Below are positions 32,578 through 41,736 of a stretch of 64,000 nucleotides of DNA, piece after piece; position 1 is the first letter of the stretch; every line of letters begins with the position of its first letter. The DNA lies in the NCBI RefSeq assembly GCF_015352985.1, contig NZ_JACYXF010000003.1, forward strand, positions 248,001 through 312,000, in the 5' to 3' direction. Position numbers and translations under genes: made by a program. Source of the stretch: Noviherbaspirillum malthae. GTDB lineage: Bacteria; Pseudomonadota; Gammaproteobacteria; Burkholderiales; Burkholderiaceae_D. The notes under the pieces are model-generated. The model worked only from the letters and a program-made list of their open reading frames with translations, was not told the origin of the DNA and searched no databases.

Positions 32578-34839
32578 CTACTCCAGCACGATTTTTCTGG
32601 GAATGGCGAAGGAAAACTTCGCGCCCCGATCCATCACGCTTTCGGCCCAGACGCGGCCGCCGTGGCGCTCCACGATGCGGCGCACATTCGCCAGGCCGAT
32701 GCCCGTGCCCTGAAAATCCTCCATCCGGTGCAGACGCTGGAATACGCCGAACAGCTTGTGCACGTATTCCATGTTGAAACCCACGCCATTGTCCTCCACA
32801 TGAAACACGTGCTCGGCTTCGTTGCTCTCGGCGCTGACATGGATCGTGGCCTTTTCGCGCGGCCTTGTGTACTTTACCGCATTGGACAAAAGGTTGTACA
32901 CGGCAAGCTGCAGAAAGTTCGGATCGGCTTCCACGACCGGAAGCGCATCGATGCGCCATTCGATCTGCCGCGCGCCGGTTTCCAGCTGCAGCTTTTCCCG
33001 CGCGGCGTTGAACATGTCGTTCATGTTGATTTCGCAAGGCCGTAGCGATGCCCTGCCCATCTGGGAAAAGCTGAGCAGGTCATCGACCAGCTTGCCGGCG
33101 AAGCGCGCCGAATCCTTGATGTTCTTCAGGAAGCGGATGCGGCGTTCGGGCGCGTCCGGCCCTTCGAATTCGAGCAGCAGGTCGCTGAAGCCGACGATAT
33201 GGCGCAGCGGCGCCCGCAGGTCGTGCGACACCGAATAGGAAAAGGCTTCGAGTTCCTTGTTGGCCCTGCCCAGCTCTTCGGCCAGCTCGGCCATCTGTTC
33301 GGCGCGCTCCAGAACGATGCCGAGCAGCGCAGTGCGAAACTCCATCGCGATCTCGATTTCGCTCGAACGCCAGGCGATGCTGGTACCGTGCACCGTCTCG
33401 CGCCAGCTGTCGAAACTCATGCGCGGCGTCAGCTGCCGTGCGGGCCCGCTGCCGTCGTACTTGAGATGCGGATTGCCGGCCCAGTCCACGGTATGAATGA
33501 CCTCGGGCCGGAACCAGATCAGGTAATGGTTGTGAATGCGCGAAATCGGCACCGCCAGCACGCCGCTGGCATTGCGCCTGATGTCGGCGCCGCCCGGGTA
33601 CACCGTGCTCAGCGCATTGGTGTGATACAGGTCGTCGTGCGCATTGGCGCTCAGCCATTCGATCAACTCGCGTATCTTGCCTTCCGGCGGCGTATCGCCC
33701 ATGCAGACCAGACGGTTTTCGAAGGACAGCGCCGCGCCGGTCGCGCTGGCGAAGCGCAGCAGCTGCGGCGCGATGCCATTCATGTTGTCGACCAGATCCG
33801 GACCTTGCGTCAGTCCGCCCAGCATGGACACGACCAGGCGGCGCAGGTCCAGCCGCGCATCGTACTCGTCGCTGTCCTCGCGCGACTCGACGCGCAGCGC
33901 CAGGATCTGCGCCAGCTGCTCGCAGGCGGCGCGGATTTCGAACGACACGAAGCAGGGCGTGGCGTGATGGCAGGAGATCAGTCCCCACAGCCGGCCCTTG
34001 ACCACGATGGAAAAGGACATCGACGCCATGGTGCCCATGTTGCGCATGTACTGCAGGTGCACCGGCGACACGCTGCGCAGCGCGGCATAGCTCAGGTCGG
34101 TCGGCTGGCCGGTGAGCGGATTGGTTTCGGGATACAGCCGCGCCGGCAGGTAGTCGGCGTCGGAAATCAGGCGAATGCGGTTGGCTACATACAGTTCGCG
34201 CGCCTGGCGCGGCACGTCGGATGCCGGAAAGCGCTGGTTCATGTACGAGCGGTAGCCGGGGTCCAGCGCTTCGGCCAGCACATGGCCGTGCCCGTCTTCG
34301 TCGAAGCGGTACACCAGGACGCGGCCGAAGCCGGTGACGCGCTTGATGTCGTTCGCGGCCAGCATGCTGATGGCCGGCACCGAGGCGGTATCGCTGAGCT
34401 TCGACAGGAAGTTGCTGATCAGCGGATACAGCATCCGGAAATCGGCCGGCGCCTTGCGGTCGACTTTTTCGAATTCGAGGATGGTCAGCCCGTCATGGGC
34501 ATGCGCCAGCACGTCGACATGAAAGCCGGCCCTGGGTTCGATCGTGCCGAGATAGGCCGGCTGCGTGGACAGCGGCTGCAGCGGCTGCTCCTGAAGTCCG
34601 GCGCGGATTTCCCGCTCGCAGTCCGGGCCCAGCGCATCGGCGAGCGAGAGTCCGACCATCTCGGCGGGATTCCTGCCGGTCAGTTCGAAAATGTTGTCGC
34701 CAATCTGCACGATCCGGCCGTCGATGTCATCCATCGCGATGAGAAAGCCGTGCGGCTGGATGCTTCCTGGAATGCGGATGGCTTCCCGGTCGCATATCGA
34801 CAGGTCAACCTGGGGCAGATCGGTATTTGCTGTATCCAT
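32578..34839 (-). CDS. bphP: Bacteriophytochrome histidine kinase
   Basis: Red/far-red photoreceptor kinase, 753 residues. PAS (about 15-125), GAF (about 140-310), PHY (about 320-500), HisKA with H539 (YSVSHDLRAPLRH) and HATPase (NLLSNAVKY, GTGIGLANVRRIVERHGG). Biliverdin should attach to C16 in the N-terminal SICDREAI segment. The chromophore pocket motif is PASDVP (205-210), with H261 in VHLQYM and the PHY tongue motif PRMSF. All key residues for an ordinary photochromic protein are present. It follows heme oxygenase (which makes its biliverdin) and precedes its response regulator. Confidence 0.95.
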   Translation of the reverse strand: MDTANTDLPQVDLSICDREAIRIPGSIQPHGFLIAMDDIDGRIVQIGDNIFELTGRNPAEMVGLSLADALGPDCEREIRAGLQEQPLQPLSTQPAYLGTIEPRAGFHVDVLAHAHDGLTILEFEKVDRKAPADFRMLYPLISNFLSKLSDTASVPAISMLAANDIKRVTGFGRVLVYRFDEDGHGHVLAEALDPGYRSYMNQRFPASDVPRQARELYVANRIRLISDADYLPARLYPETNPLTGQPTDLSYAALRSVSPVHLQYMRNMGTMASMSFSIVVKGRLWGLISCHHATPCFVSFEIRAACEQLAQILALRVESREDSDEYDARLDLRRLVVSMLGGLTQGPDLVDNMNGIAPQLLRFASATGAALSFENRLVCMGDTPPEGKIRELIEWLSANAHDDLYHTNALSTVYPGGADIRRNASGVLAVPISRIHNHYLIWFRPEVIHTVDWAGNPHLKYDGSGPARQLTPRMSFDSWRETVHGTSIAWRSSEIEIAMEFRTALLGIVLERAEQMAELAEELGRANKELEAFSYSVSHDLRAPLRHIVGFSDLLLEFEGPDAPERRIRFLKNIKDSARFAGKLVDDLLSFSQMGRASLRPCEINMNDMFNAAREKLQLETGARQIEWRIDALPVVEADPNFLQLAVYNLLSNAVKYTRPREKATIHVSAESNEAEHVFHVEDNGVGFNMEYVHKLFGVFQRLHRMEDFQGTGIGLANVRRIVERHGGRVWAESVMDRGAKFSFAIPRKIVLE

Positions 34840-34992
34840 GGATTTTGCCGGTCAAACGGTAACTATGCACGAGACCAATCCCTGTCCCGGTGCGTTGCAT
34901 GCGATGAAACCGCTGTCTTCTACGCATGGCTGCACAGCACGATGGGGGCTTGCTGCGCCTTGCGGCCTGAAAAAGATCATTGGTTCCATCGG

Positions 34993-35661
34993 TCACGTCA
35001 CGGCTTGGGATCGGGATTCGGCGGATGCTCTTGCATCGGCAGCGCCGGCGCGCCCGCCGTGCAGGCGGCCGTCGAGGCGCGCTTGCCGGCGCTGGGCGAA
35101 CCAGTCTGCCAGCGATGCAAAGGCATCTGCTGCTGCCATTGCCGCGATCCGTTGCGCGTCTGCCGTTTTCAAGCTGCTTTCCGTGCATTCGACAAAGGTT
35201 CGCCACTTCTTCGCGTTGCTTTCGCCGTAGCCGGTCAGCCAGCGAGGCGTCCATGGCACAAGCCTGGGCGCGAGCGCCTTGGCCAGCACCTTGGTGCCCA
35301 GCTGGGCGCCTTCGATCACATACGCGATGCCGAACCTGACAGGCAGCGTGGACAGGTCCGGTGTAAATCCTGCTATCGGCAGGGCATGAATTGCATCCTG
35401 TGACATGCCTGCCGCACGCAAGTCGCAGTCGATCCAGTCAAGCTTGCCGGCACGCTCATGCGCCTGGATTGCCGCCGGCCATGCCGCGCTCCACAAGGCG
35501 GCATCGAAAGGCAGCATCCAGCCGCGCAGATCCTGCAGGTAATGCAGGTAATCCTCCCGATTCGCATCCGGACGAGCGACTTGCAGTTCGCTTTCCAGAC
35601 GTTGATGCGCGTGCCGGGTCGCGGCGCGCAATGCTTCAAGTGCTACAGGCTTGTTTATCAT
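34993..35661 (-). CDS. bphO: Heme oxygenase (biliverdin supply for the phytochrome)
   Basis: Oxidises heme to biliverdin, the phytochrome chromophore. A 222-residue, all-helical protein of the BphO type. The proximal His lies in ATRHAHQRLE near residue 18, and the distal helix is VIEGAQLGTKVLAKAL, with the Gly-rich segment that lies over the heme. The ATG at 35661 (MINKPVALEAL) fits the family; an in-frame ATG at 35736 would add 25 unlikely residues. No strong Shine-Dalgarno sequence. 153 bp ahead of bphP on the same strand. Confidence 0.85.
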   Translation of the reverse strand: MINKPVALEALRAATRHAHQRLESELQVARPDANREDYLHYLQDLRGWMLPFDAALWSAAWPAAIQAHERAGKLDWIDCDLRAAGMSQDAIHALPIAGFTPDLSTLPVRFGIAYVIEGAQLGTKVLAKALAPRLVPWTPRWLTGYGESNAKKWRTFVECTESSLKTADAQRIAAMAAADAFASLADWFAQRRQARLDGRLHGGRAGAADARASAESRSQAVT

Positions 35662-35904
35662 GCAATTCACGGTTGTGGATGACGCAGTGCGGCACCTTGC
35701 CTTGCCGGACTGAACCATCCGCCAACGAATGCACATTGTACTATCGACGCGCCCTTGTCACACCTGCCCCGCTCCGGCTTGTCCGCCTGCTGCGGCAGGC
35801 TTCTTGCTTGATGATGCCCGCAAGCTAGCTCGACGCCGCTTGTTCCCACTATTTCCAACCCGCCGCGCGGCTGTGTTGCAGGCGCCGGCAAGCAAGGGCA
35901 CGAT

Positions 35905-37071
35905 ATGAACACATTGCACCCGGACATGGATACAAGGCAAACCGGACAGGGCAGCACGGCAGCCGTGCACAAGGTGGTGGCCACGTTGCCGGAAAAAGCC
36001 GAAGGCAAGGCGGCAGGCCATGAAATCGCCACGCATGCGGAAGTCGCGCGGCGTGTCGCCGCGCTCAAGGGATGCGACTTCGCCGGCGAGTTCGACAAGG
36101 ACTACCACTATGGCGCGCCCGTGTATTTCTTGCCCAGTGACACGCTGATCGACTGCGAGCGGATACGCGATGCCGGCATCCGCTGCGAGCACGATCTGTT
36201 CGGCGGCGTCGTGCCGCAGGCTTTTGTTGCCACCAAGACCATTACCCACATGCTCCCCGGACCGCTGTCTCCGGCGCCGGAGGGCTGGTCGCCGGTGTTC
36301 GGCAGCAAGGTGCAGGAAGTGGTGCTGCCCGGATATTCCGCCTTCAATCTGCATGACGCGCGCGATGCCGGCGCCCGCATGCTCGAGCGCGGCACGCTGC
36401 GGCTCAAGAAGGCCAGCGGCGTTGGCGGTCTCGGGCAGTGGGTGGTGCGCTCCGTTCATGAACTCGACGACCTGCTGCATTCCATGCAGCCTAGGGATAT
36501 CGAACGCGACGGCGTGGTGCTGGAAATCAATCTGTCCGAAGTCGTGACCCTGAGTGTGGGACAGGTCAAGGTGGGACCGCATGTGGCCACGTACTATGGA
36601 GAACAACGGCTGACGCGCAACAACCGGGGCGAGGAAGTCTACGGAGGCTCCGACCTGGTGGTGGTGCGCGGGGGCTTCGAAGAGTTGCTGGCGCTGGGAC
36701 TGGAACCCGACGTGCGGACCGCAGTGTCGCAGGCCTGCACCTATCATGCGGCCGCCATGAGCTGCTTCCCGAAACTCTTCGCTTCCCGCAGCAACTACGA
36801 CATCGCCCAGGGCATCGACGGCGAAGGCAAGTGGCGCTCCGGCGTGCTCGAGCAATCCTGGCGGGTCGGCGGCGCCAGCGGTGCGGAGATCGCGGCGCTG
36901 GAAGCGTTCCATGCCGATTCCCGGCTGCAGACGGTGAAGGCATCGACCTTCGAATACTACGGAGACGACGTCCAGCTGCCTGCCGATGCCGTCCTCTACT
37001 TCCAGGGCGAGGACGAGCGCGTCGGCAGGATCACGAAATACGCAAGACTGGAGGCCTATGAGCATACATGA
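35905..37071 (+). CDS. DUF3182 family protein
   Basis: A 388-residue protein of a family I recognise as DUF3182, whose function is not established. Visible are KVVATLPEK near the N-terminus, VATKTITHMLPG, and RLKKASGVGGLGQWVVRS near residue 170, which has the flavour of the nucleotide-binding loop of ATP-grasp enzymes. No signal peptide or membrane span. The C-terminus overlaps the next gene by 14 bp, so the two are translationally coupled and probably act on related substrates. Confidence 0.75.
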   Translation: MNTLHPDMDTRQTGQGSTAAVHKVVATLPEKAEGKAAGHEIATHAEVARRVAALKGCDFAGEFDKDYHYGAPVYFLPSDTLIDCERIRDAGIRCEHDLFGGVVPQAFVATKTITHMLPGPLSPAPEGWSPVFGSKVQEVVLPGYSAFNLHDARDAGARMLERGTLRLKKASGVGGLGQWVVRSVHELDDLLHSMQPRDIERDGVVLEINLSEVVTLSVGQVKVGPHVATYYGEQRLTRNNRGEEVYGGSDLVVVRGGFEELLALGLEPDVRTAVSQACTYHAAAMSCFPKLFASRSNYDIAQGIDGEGKWRSGVLEQSWRVGGASGAEIAALEAFHADSRLQTVKASTFEYYGDDVQLPADAVLYFQGEDERVGRITKYARLEAYEHT

Positions 37072-37867
37072 CCATACGATACACATTCCCGTCGACGGCG
37101 AAAGCATTGCCGGCACCATCGTGGCGCCGAGCACCAAGATCCCCGGTGTGCTGTTCGTGCATGGCTGGGGAGGCAGCCAGGAACAGTACCTGGCGCGTGC
37201 AAGAGAGATCGCAGCCCTGGGCTGCATCTGCCTGACATTTGACCTGCGCGGCCATGCCGGCACCCAGCCCCTGCAGGACACGGTGTCCCGCGAGAACAGC
37301 CTGCATGACGTGCTCGCGGCCTATGATGTGCTGGCCAGCCAGCGCGACGTCGACCCCGATGCGATCGCTGTCGTCGGCAGCAGCTACGGCGGCTATCTGG
37401 CCGCCATCCTGACGGCGATGCGTCCGGTGAAATGGCTGGCGCTGCGCGTGCCCGCGCTGTATCGTGACAGCAACTGGGAAATGCCCAAGCGCGAACTGCA
37501 CAAGGGGCAGGATCTCGGCGTCTACCGCCAGACGCTGGTGCCGGCCGAAGAGAACCGTGCCTTGCGTGCCTGCGCGGATTTTCGCGGCGACGTGCTGATC
37601 GTCGAATCCGAACGCGACACCATCATTCCCCATGCCGTGATCTCGAGCTATCTCGAAGCCTGCGAGGAACCGCGTTCCATGACCTACCGCGTGATCAAGG
37701 GCGCCGATCATGGATTGTCGGAACAGAGTTCGCAGCGCGCCTATACCGCGTTGCTGGTGAGCTGGATGACGGAAATGGTATTCGGCGCGCGCGGCGGCGA
37801 CGAGGTGGGGCAGGCTGCCACAATGCCGGAAACCGCCTTGCCGGAAGCACCGCCCACGCCGGGCTGA
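37058..37867 (+). CDS. Alpha/beta hydrolase (dienelactone-hydrolase/peptidase-like)
   Basis: A 269-residue serine hydrolase. The oxyanion strand is VLFVHGWGGS (31-40), the nucleophile S109 in GSSYGG; the acid is probably D in ESERDTIIP and the base H in KGADHGLS. The start at 37058 has GGAGG 7 bp upstream and overlaps the DUF3182 gene. An open Pro/Glu-rich tail ends the protein. The substrate is unknown; coupling with DUF3182 is the best clue. Confidence 0.85.
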   Translation: MSIHDHTIHIPVDGESIAGTIVAPSTKIPGVLFVHGWGGSQEQYLARAREIAALGCICLTFDLRGHAGTQPLQDTVSRENSLHDVLAAYDVLASQRDVDPDAIAVVGSSYGGYLAAILTAMRPVKWLALRVPALYRDSNWEMPKRELHKGQDLGVYRQTLVPAEENRALRACADFRGDVLIVESERDTIIPHAVISSYLEACEEPRSMTYRVIKGADHGLSEQSSQRAYTALLVSWMTEMVFGARGGDEVGQAATMPETALPEAPPTPG

Positions 37868-37991
37868 TCCCTCCGGGAAATTTGATGCCGCGCAAGCGCC
37901 CGCCTGTTTTCAGGCAGGGCCGGGCAACCTTGTGCGCCACACTAGTCCAAAGGCTTTGTGCGATCGGCATGCATTGCAGGAGGGCATCGCA

Positions 37992-38207
37992 ATGAAGAAC
38001 CCCTGGACGAAGAAAAACCCTTTTCTCAGCATGTGGCTGAGCGGCGCCAATGCGGTACTTGGTACAGCGCGCGGCCAAGCCTCCGCGCAGGCGAAGCGGC
38101 AGGCGTCGGCGGCCGTTACGAAAGCAACGCGGCAGATGGGCGAGTTGTGGCTGGCGTCGATGACGCCGTCTGCCCAGCCCAAGCGTAGGAAAAGGAAGCG
38201 CAGCTGA
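37992..38207 (+). CDS. Small basic protein of unknown function
   Basis: A 71-residue protein: a short hydrophobic/amphipathic segment (NPFLSMWLSGANAVLG) followed by an Ala/Gln/Lys-rich helix and a very basic tail (PKRRKRKRS). It has GGAGG seven bases before the ATG, which makes it credible despite its size. I do not recognise it with confidence; the composition could suit a nucleic-acid- or granule-associated protein, but nothing in the context tests that. Confidence 0.6.
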   Translation: MKNPWTKKNPFLSMWLSGANAVLGTARGQASAQAKRQASAAVTKATRQMGELWLASMTPSAQPKRRKRKRS

Positions 38208-38324
38208 TCGATCGCACCGGGGATGTCGGGCTGCGGCGATGCAAAATGCGACATGCAGGCCGCAGCCTTTGCAGAACGGGCCGGCGCGCCGCGCCGGGCT
38301 CAATTACACAAAGGAGAACAGGCA

Positions 38325-38750
38325 ATGAAACGTACGGCATCGGCTTCCTGGTCAGGAGGCCTGAAAGACGGCAAGGGCAGCATCTCGACCCAGAGCGGCG
38401 TCCTCTCGAATACGCAATACGGATTCAACACCCGCTTCGAGAACGGACCCGGCACCAATCCCGAAGAACTCATCGCCGCCGCGCATGCCGGCTGCTTCAC
38501 GATGGCGCTGTCGGCACAGCTCGGCGAGGCCGGCATGACGGCCGAAAACCTGACCACGAGCGCAGCCGTGACGCTGGACAAGGTAGAGGGCGGCTTTGCG
38601 ATCACCGCCATTCACCTCGACCTGGTGGCGAAGATTCCCGGCGCGGACCAGAAGGCTTTCGAAGAAGCTGCCAATAAAGCCAAGGCCGGATGCCCGGTGT
38701 CGAAGGTGCTGAACGCCACCATCACGATGAACGCGAAGCTGGAGTCCTGA
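38325..38750 (+). CDS. osmC: OsmC-family peroxiredoxin
   Basis: A 141-residue thiol peroxidase that reduces organic hydroperoxides, in the cytoplasm. Both redox cysteines are present: C57 in AAHAGCFTMAL and C123 in KAGCPVSKVL, and the N-terminal ASASWSGGLKDGKG pattern is typical of OsmC. The start at 38325 follows AAGGAG. It lies after the small basic gene and ends before a bidirectional terminator. Confidence 0.92.
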   Translation: MKRTASASWSGGLKDGKGSISTQSGVLSNTQYGFNTRFENGPGTNPEELIAAAHAGCFTMALSAQLGEAGMTAENLTTSAAVTLDKVEGGFAITAIHLDLVAKIPGADQKAFEEAANKAKAGCPVSKVLNATITMNAKLES

Positions 38751-38814
38751 TTCGCGCTTCTCTTCATGCGCGATACGCGGCAGGGCCGCTTGCGCATGAC
38801 GACATCGCGACATG

Positions 38815-38850
38815 AAAAAACGCCGGAGGCCGCATGGCCTCCGGCGTTTT
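38815..38850. terminator. Bidirectional terminator between osmC and ibpA
   Basis: A perfect stem, AACGCCGGAGGCC with GGCCTCCGGCGTT around GCAT, has A6 on its left and T4 on its right, serving the convergent genes osmC (plus) and ibpA (minus). Confidence 0.9.
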
Positions 38851-38895
38851 CATTGACGTGTTGCGAGCGCTTGGTGCGCCATGCCGGCTTGCAGA

Positions 38896-39348
38896 TCAGG
38901 CAGCTTCGGCCTGCAGCAGCTGCACGTTGTCGCCGCCGATTTCGATCTTGCGCGGCTTCAGCGATTCGGGAATCACGCGCACCAGTTCGATGTTGAGCAG
39001 GCCGTTGTCGAGCTTGGCGCCGACGACCTTCACATGGTCTGCCAGCTGGAAGCGGTGTTCGAAGTCGCGCGAAGCGATGCCGCGGTGCAGGAAGGTGCGC
39101 TTGGCTTCATCCTTCTGCTTGCGGCCGACGATCTTGAGCTGGTCGCGCTCGGTTTCGATCTCCAGTTCGGAGCGCTCGAAGCCTGCGACAGCCATGGTGA
39201 TGCGGTATTTGTCTTCGCCGACGAGTTCGATGTTGTACGGCGGGTAGCTCGGCTGTGCATCTGCGCGTGCCGCTTCGTCGAACAGTTGTGCGAGGCGGTC
39301 AAAACCGATGGCCGAACGGTAAAGGGGGGTGAAATCATAGGTACGCAT
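38896..39348 (-). CDS. ibpA: IbpA-type small heat-shock protein
   Basis: A holdase chaperone of 150 residues that co-aggregates with unfolded proteins for later rescue by DnaK/ClpB. The N-terminus MRTYDFTPLYRSAIGFDRL is nearly that of E. coli IbpA; the alpha-crystallin domain spans about 35-130 (PPYNIELVGEDKYRITMAVA, FQLADHVKVVGAKLDNGLL), followed by the C-terminal anchor RKIEIGG. The start at 39348 follows GAGGA. A sigma-32-like promoter and a ROSE-like hairpin precede it. Standalone gene. Confidence 0.95.
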   Translation of the reverse strand: MRTYDFTPLYRSAIGFDRLAQLFDEAARADAQPSYPPYNIELVGEDKYRITMAVAGFERSELEIETERDQLKIVGRKQKDEAKRTFLHRGIASRDFEHRFQLADHVKVVGAKLDNGLLNIELVRVIPESLKPRKIEIGGDNVQLLQAEAA

Positions 39349-39408
39349 TTTCGATATCCTCATAAGTAAGCGATATTGGGTTGGCGGACCTCCATTGAGC
39401 ATCCGCTG
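39349..39408 (-). ncRNA. ROSE-like RNA thermometer in the ibpA 5' UTR
   Basis: Just before the start (plus coordinates 39354-39376) the mRNA can fold AUAUC-G-CUUA with UGAG-GAUAU: the Shine-Dalgarno GAGGA is in the 3' arm and faces UCGCU, which fits the UYGCU element of ROSE thermometers including a bulged G. Heat would open the stem. A second stem upstream (GGAGGTCC region) is possible. Confidence 0.7.
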
Positions 39409-39414
39409 ATTCGG

Positions 39415-39443
39415 ATATAGGGATCGCCCAAATGCGTTTCAAG
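39415..39443 (-). promoter_or_regulatory. Sigma-32-type heat-shock promoter of ibpA
   Basis: Minus strand: CTTGAAA (-35; complement at 39437-39443), a 14-bp spacer, then CCCTATAT (-10; complement at 39415-39422). This is close to the RpoH consensus CTTGAAA / CCCCATNT. Confidence 0.75.
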
Positions 39444-39492
39444 AGATTTTTTTCACGAATTTTTCGTCGCGCTTTTCCGTACCTTTATGAAT

Positions 39493-39592
39493 CCGGTCCG
39501 AAAATATGTTGAGCGGGATTCCCTCACCCCGACCCTCTCCCAAAGGGAGAGGGTGAGATCAGCGGCCCGAGAAACAAACCGTTTTTCGGGCC
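39493..39592. repeat. Dispersed intergenic repeat, copy 1 (intact)
   Basis: About 100 bp: GGTCCGAAAATA, then CCCTCACCCCGACCCTCTCC, a CCCTCTCCC/GGGAGAGGG hairpin, GTGAGATCAGCGGCCCGA and a final TTTTTCGGGCCG that pairs with CGGCCCGA. The same sequence occurs at 57.7-58.1 kb, there split by an insertion. It could also terminate the AI-2E gene, whose stop is at 39599. Confidence 0.75.
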
Positions 39593-39598
39593 GAATTA

Positions 39599-40657
39599 TT
39601 AGTTGATGTGCTCTTCCTTGGCCGCCGAAAACAGATCCCAGACCGCGATGAACATCGCTGCGATCACCGGACCGATCACGAAACCGTTGAGGCCGAACAG
39701 GCCCATGCCGCCGAGCGTGGACACCAGCACCACGTAATCGGGCATCTGCGTATCCTTGCCGACCAGGAGAGGGCGCAGGATGTTGTCGACCAGGCCGATC
39801 ACCACCACCCCGAACACCATCAGCGTCACGCCTTGCCAGATCGCGCCGGTCAGCAGGAAGAATATGGCCACCGGCCCCCAGATCAAGGCCGCGCCGACGG
39901 CGGGCAGCAGCGACAGGAAAGCCATCAGCGTGCCCCACAGGATGGGGCCCTGGATGCCGAGGAACCAGAACATGATGCCGCCGAGCGCGCCCTGGGTGGC
40001 GGCGACGGCGATGTTGCCCTTGACGGTGGCGCGGATCACGGTGGTGAACTTGCCGAGCAGGCTGCGCTTGTGTTCCGCGCTCAGCGGAATGGCCTGCTTG
40101 ATGCGCGCCGACAGCGTGGCGCCGTCGCGCAGCAGGAAGAACAGCAGGTACAGCATCACGCCCAGGCTCACCACGAAGTCGAAGGTGTTCTGGCCGATGT
40201 TGATGGCCTGGGTGGCGATGACCTGGCTTCCCTGTGCCAGGGCCGTCGACAGGCGCTCGAACAGCGAACCGATGTCTCCCAGTCCGAAGCGGTCGAGCCA
40301 GCCGACCATCCAGGAAGGCATGGCATTGATGGCCTGCTGGAAGTAGGCGCCGAAATCCAGCTGGCCGGAGCGGATGCGTTCATACACCGTGCTGCCTTCG
40401 CGGATCAGCGACGCCGTGATCAGGGTCAGCGGAAGAAAAACGATCACCAGGCACAGCGCCATGGTGGCGAGGGCTGCGAGATTCCTGCGCTGCTGCATGG
40501 CAAGGAGGAGCCGCCGGTAGAACGGCGTAAAGAGGATGGCAAACACGGCGGCCCAGAAGACTGCTCCATAGAAAGGTAGCAGGATCCACACGAACGCAAG
40601 TGATACGGCGATCAGCAGGACGAGAAAGGTCTTCTGTTGCAACTGTGGATTATTCAT
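39599..40657 (-). CDS. AI-2E family transporter (PF01594-type permease)
   Basis: A 352-residue inner-membrane protein with about eight hydrophobic helices: pairs at 10-50 and 65-90, a polar central domain (95-150), then five or six helices including GALGGIMFWFLGIQGPILWG and LPAVGAALIWGP. The C-terminal PLLVGKDTQMPDYVVLVSTLGG is diagnostic of the family. Members export autoinducer-2 or exchange sodium for protons (TqsA/YdiK/UPF0118 names); the actual role here is open. The start at 40657 (MNNPQLQQKTF) is preferred to an ATG-less upstream extension. Confidence 0.88.
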   Translation of the reverse strand: MNNPQLQQKTFLVLLIAVSLAFVWILLPFYGAVFWAAVFAILFTPFYRRLLLAMQQRRNLAALATMALCLVIVFLPLTLITASLIREGSTVYERIRSGQLDFGAYFQQAINAMPSWMVGWLDRFGLGDIGSLFERLSTALAQGSQVIATQAINIGQNTFDFVVSLGVMLYLLFFLLRDGATLSARIKQAIPLSAEHKRSLLGKFTTVIRATVKGNIAVAATQGALGGIMFWFLGIQGPILWGTLMAFLSLLPAVGAALIWGPVAIFFLLTGAIWQGVTLMVFGVVVIGLVDNILRPLLVGKDTQMPDYVVLVSTLGGMGLFGLNGFVIGPVIAAMFIAVWDLFSAAKEEHIN

Positions 40658-40798
40658 TGTTCTTCCGGAAATTGTTGTTGGAGCGGAAACTGCCATTCTG
40701 CCATTTCCGCGCGCATGCCTGGCGCAGCGCGCTCAAACCCGCATCGGCATCATGCATTGCACAAGCAGGAATCATGCACTCCGCCTATGGCATCCGGC

Positions 40799-41608
40799 TT
40801 ATTGTTTCCCTGCGGCTTCGTAGAGCGGCATGACGGTAGGCAGCAGGGCCGTTATCTCGTTGACGCGGGTGGCGTTCGCAGGATGCGTGGAAAAGAACTC
40901 CGGCGGGCTCTTGCCTTCGGATGCGGCCGCCATCTTCTGCCACAGTGAAATCGCGGCGCGCGGATCGTAGCCGGCGCGGGCAGCCAGTTCGAGGCCGATG
41001 CTGTCGGCCTCGCTTTCATTCTGGCGCGAGTTGGGCAGGACGAACAGATACTTTGCAAACTGGTTGGCCAGCGCGATCTGCGCCTGGCTGTTCTGGGTCG
41101 CGGCCAAGGCGCCGGCGGTGACGGCCTGCTGGGCAACGGCCTGCGACACGCGCTCGCGGCCATGCTCGCGCAGCGCATGCGCGAATTCATGACCCATGAT
41201 GGCGGCGATTTCGTCATCGTTCAGCTTGAGCTGGCGCACGATGCCGGTATAGAAGGTAACCTTGCCGCCCGGCGCGCAAGTGGCATTGAGCACCGGCGCA
41301 TCGATCAGGATCAGCTGCCATTTCCATTGCGGGGTATCCTCGCGGAAGACGCCCACCTGGGCCTTGAGGCGGTTGGCAATGTTCAGCAGGCGGTCGTACT
41401 CCGCTCCGGAAGTGATCAGCTTGCCTTGGGATCGGGCCTGCTGCGCCTGCTGGGCATAGCTGGTCAGCGCCATGCGCTCCACCGTGGCCGAAGACACCAG
41501 CATCATCTGCTGGCGCGTGACGCCGACGGCACCCGGCTTGGTCGTTGTGGCGCAGCCGCCGAGCAGAAGGGTCGCGGCAATTGAAGCAAGGAAAGATCGC
41601 GAAATCAT
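40799..41608 (-). CDS. M48-family metalloprotease lipoprotein
   Basis: A periplasmic, lipid-anchored zinc protease like LoiP/BepA, 269 residues. The lipobox is LLGGC (C19). The zinc motif HEFAH is at 140-144, with the third ligand in ESEAD (E198). C111 in LNATCAPGGKVTFYTG sits in the substrate groove segment. Relatives degrade misfolded outer-membrane proteins. Start at 41608. No linked partner. Confidence 0.9.
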   Translation of the reverse strand: MISRSFLASIAATLLLGGCATTTKPGAVGVTRQQMMLVSSATVERMALTSYAQQAQQARSQGKLITSGAEYDRLLNIANRLKAQVGVFREDTPQWKWQLILIDAPVLNATCAPGGKVTFYTGIVRQLKLNDDEIAAIMGHEFAHALREHGRERVSQAVAQQAVTAGALAATQNSQAQIALANQFAKYLFVLPNSRQNESEADSIGLELAARAGYDPRAAISLWQKMAAASEGKSPPEFFSTHPANATRVNEITALLPTVMPLYEAAGKQ

Positions 41609-41736
41609 GAAACGGTCCTCGTCAGTATTGTTTTTTTGATAATGAAGACTCGAATTATATTGGCCGGCTGCAAGACCAGTGGAAAATTTTGCAAGACGGC
41701 GTCTGCAATATTTGCGTGCAACATGCAGGAGGAAAC

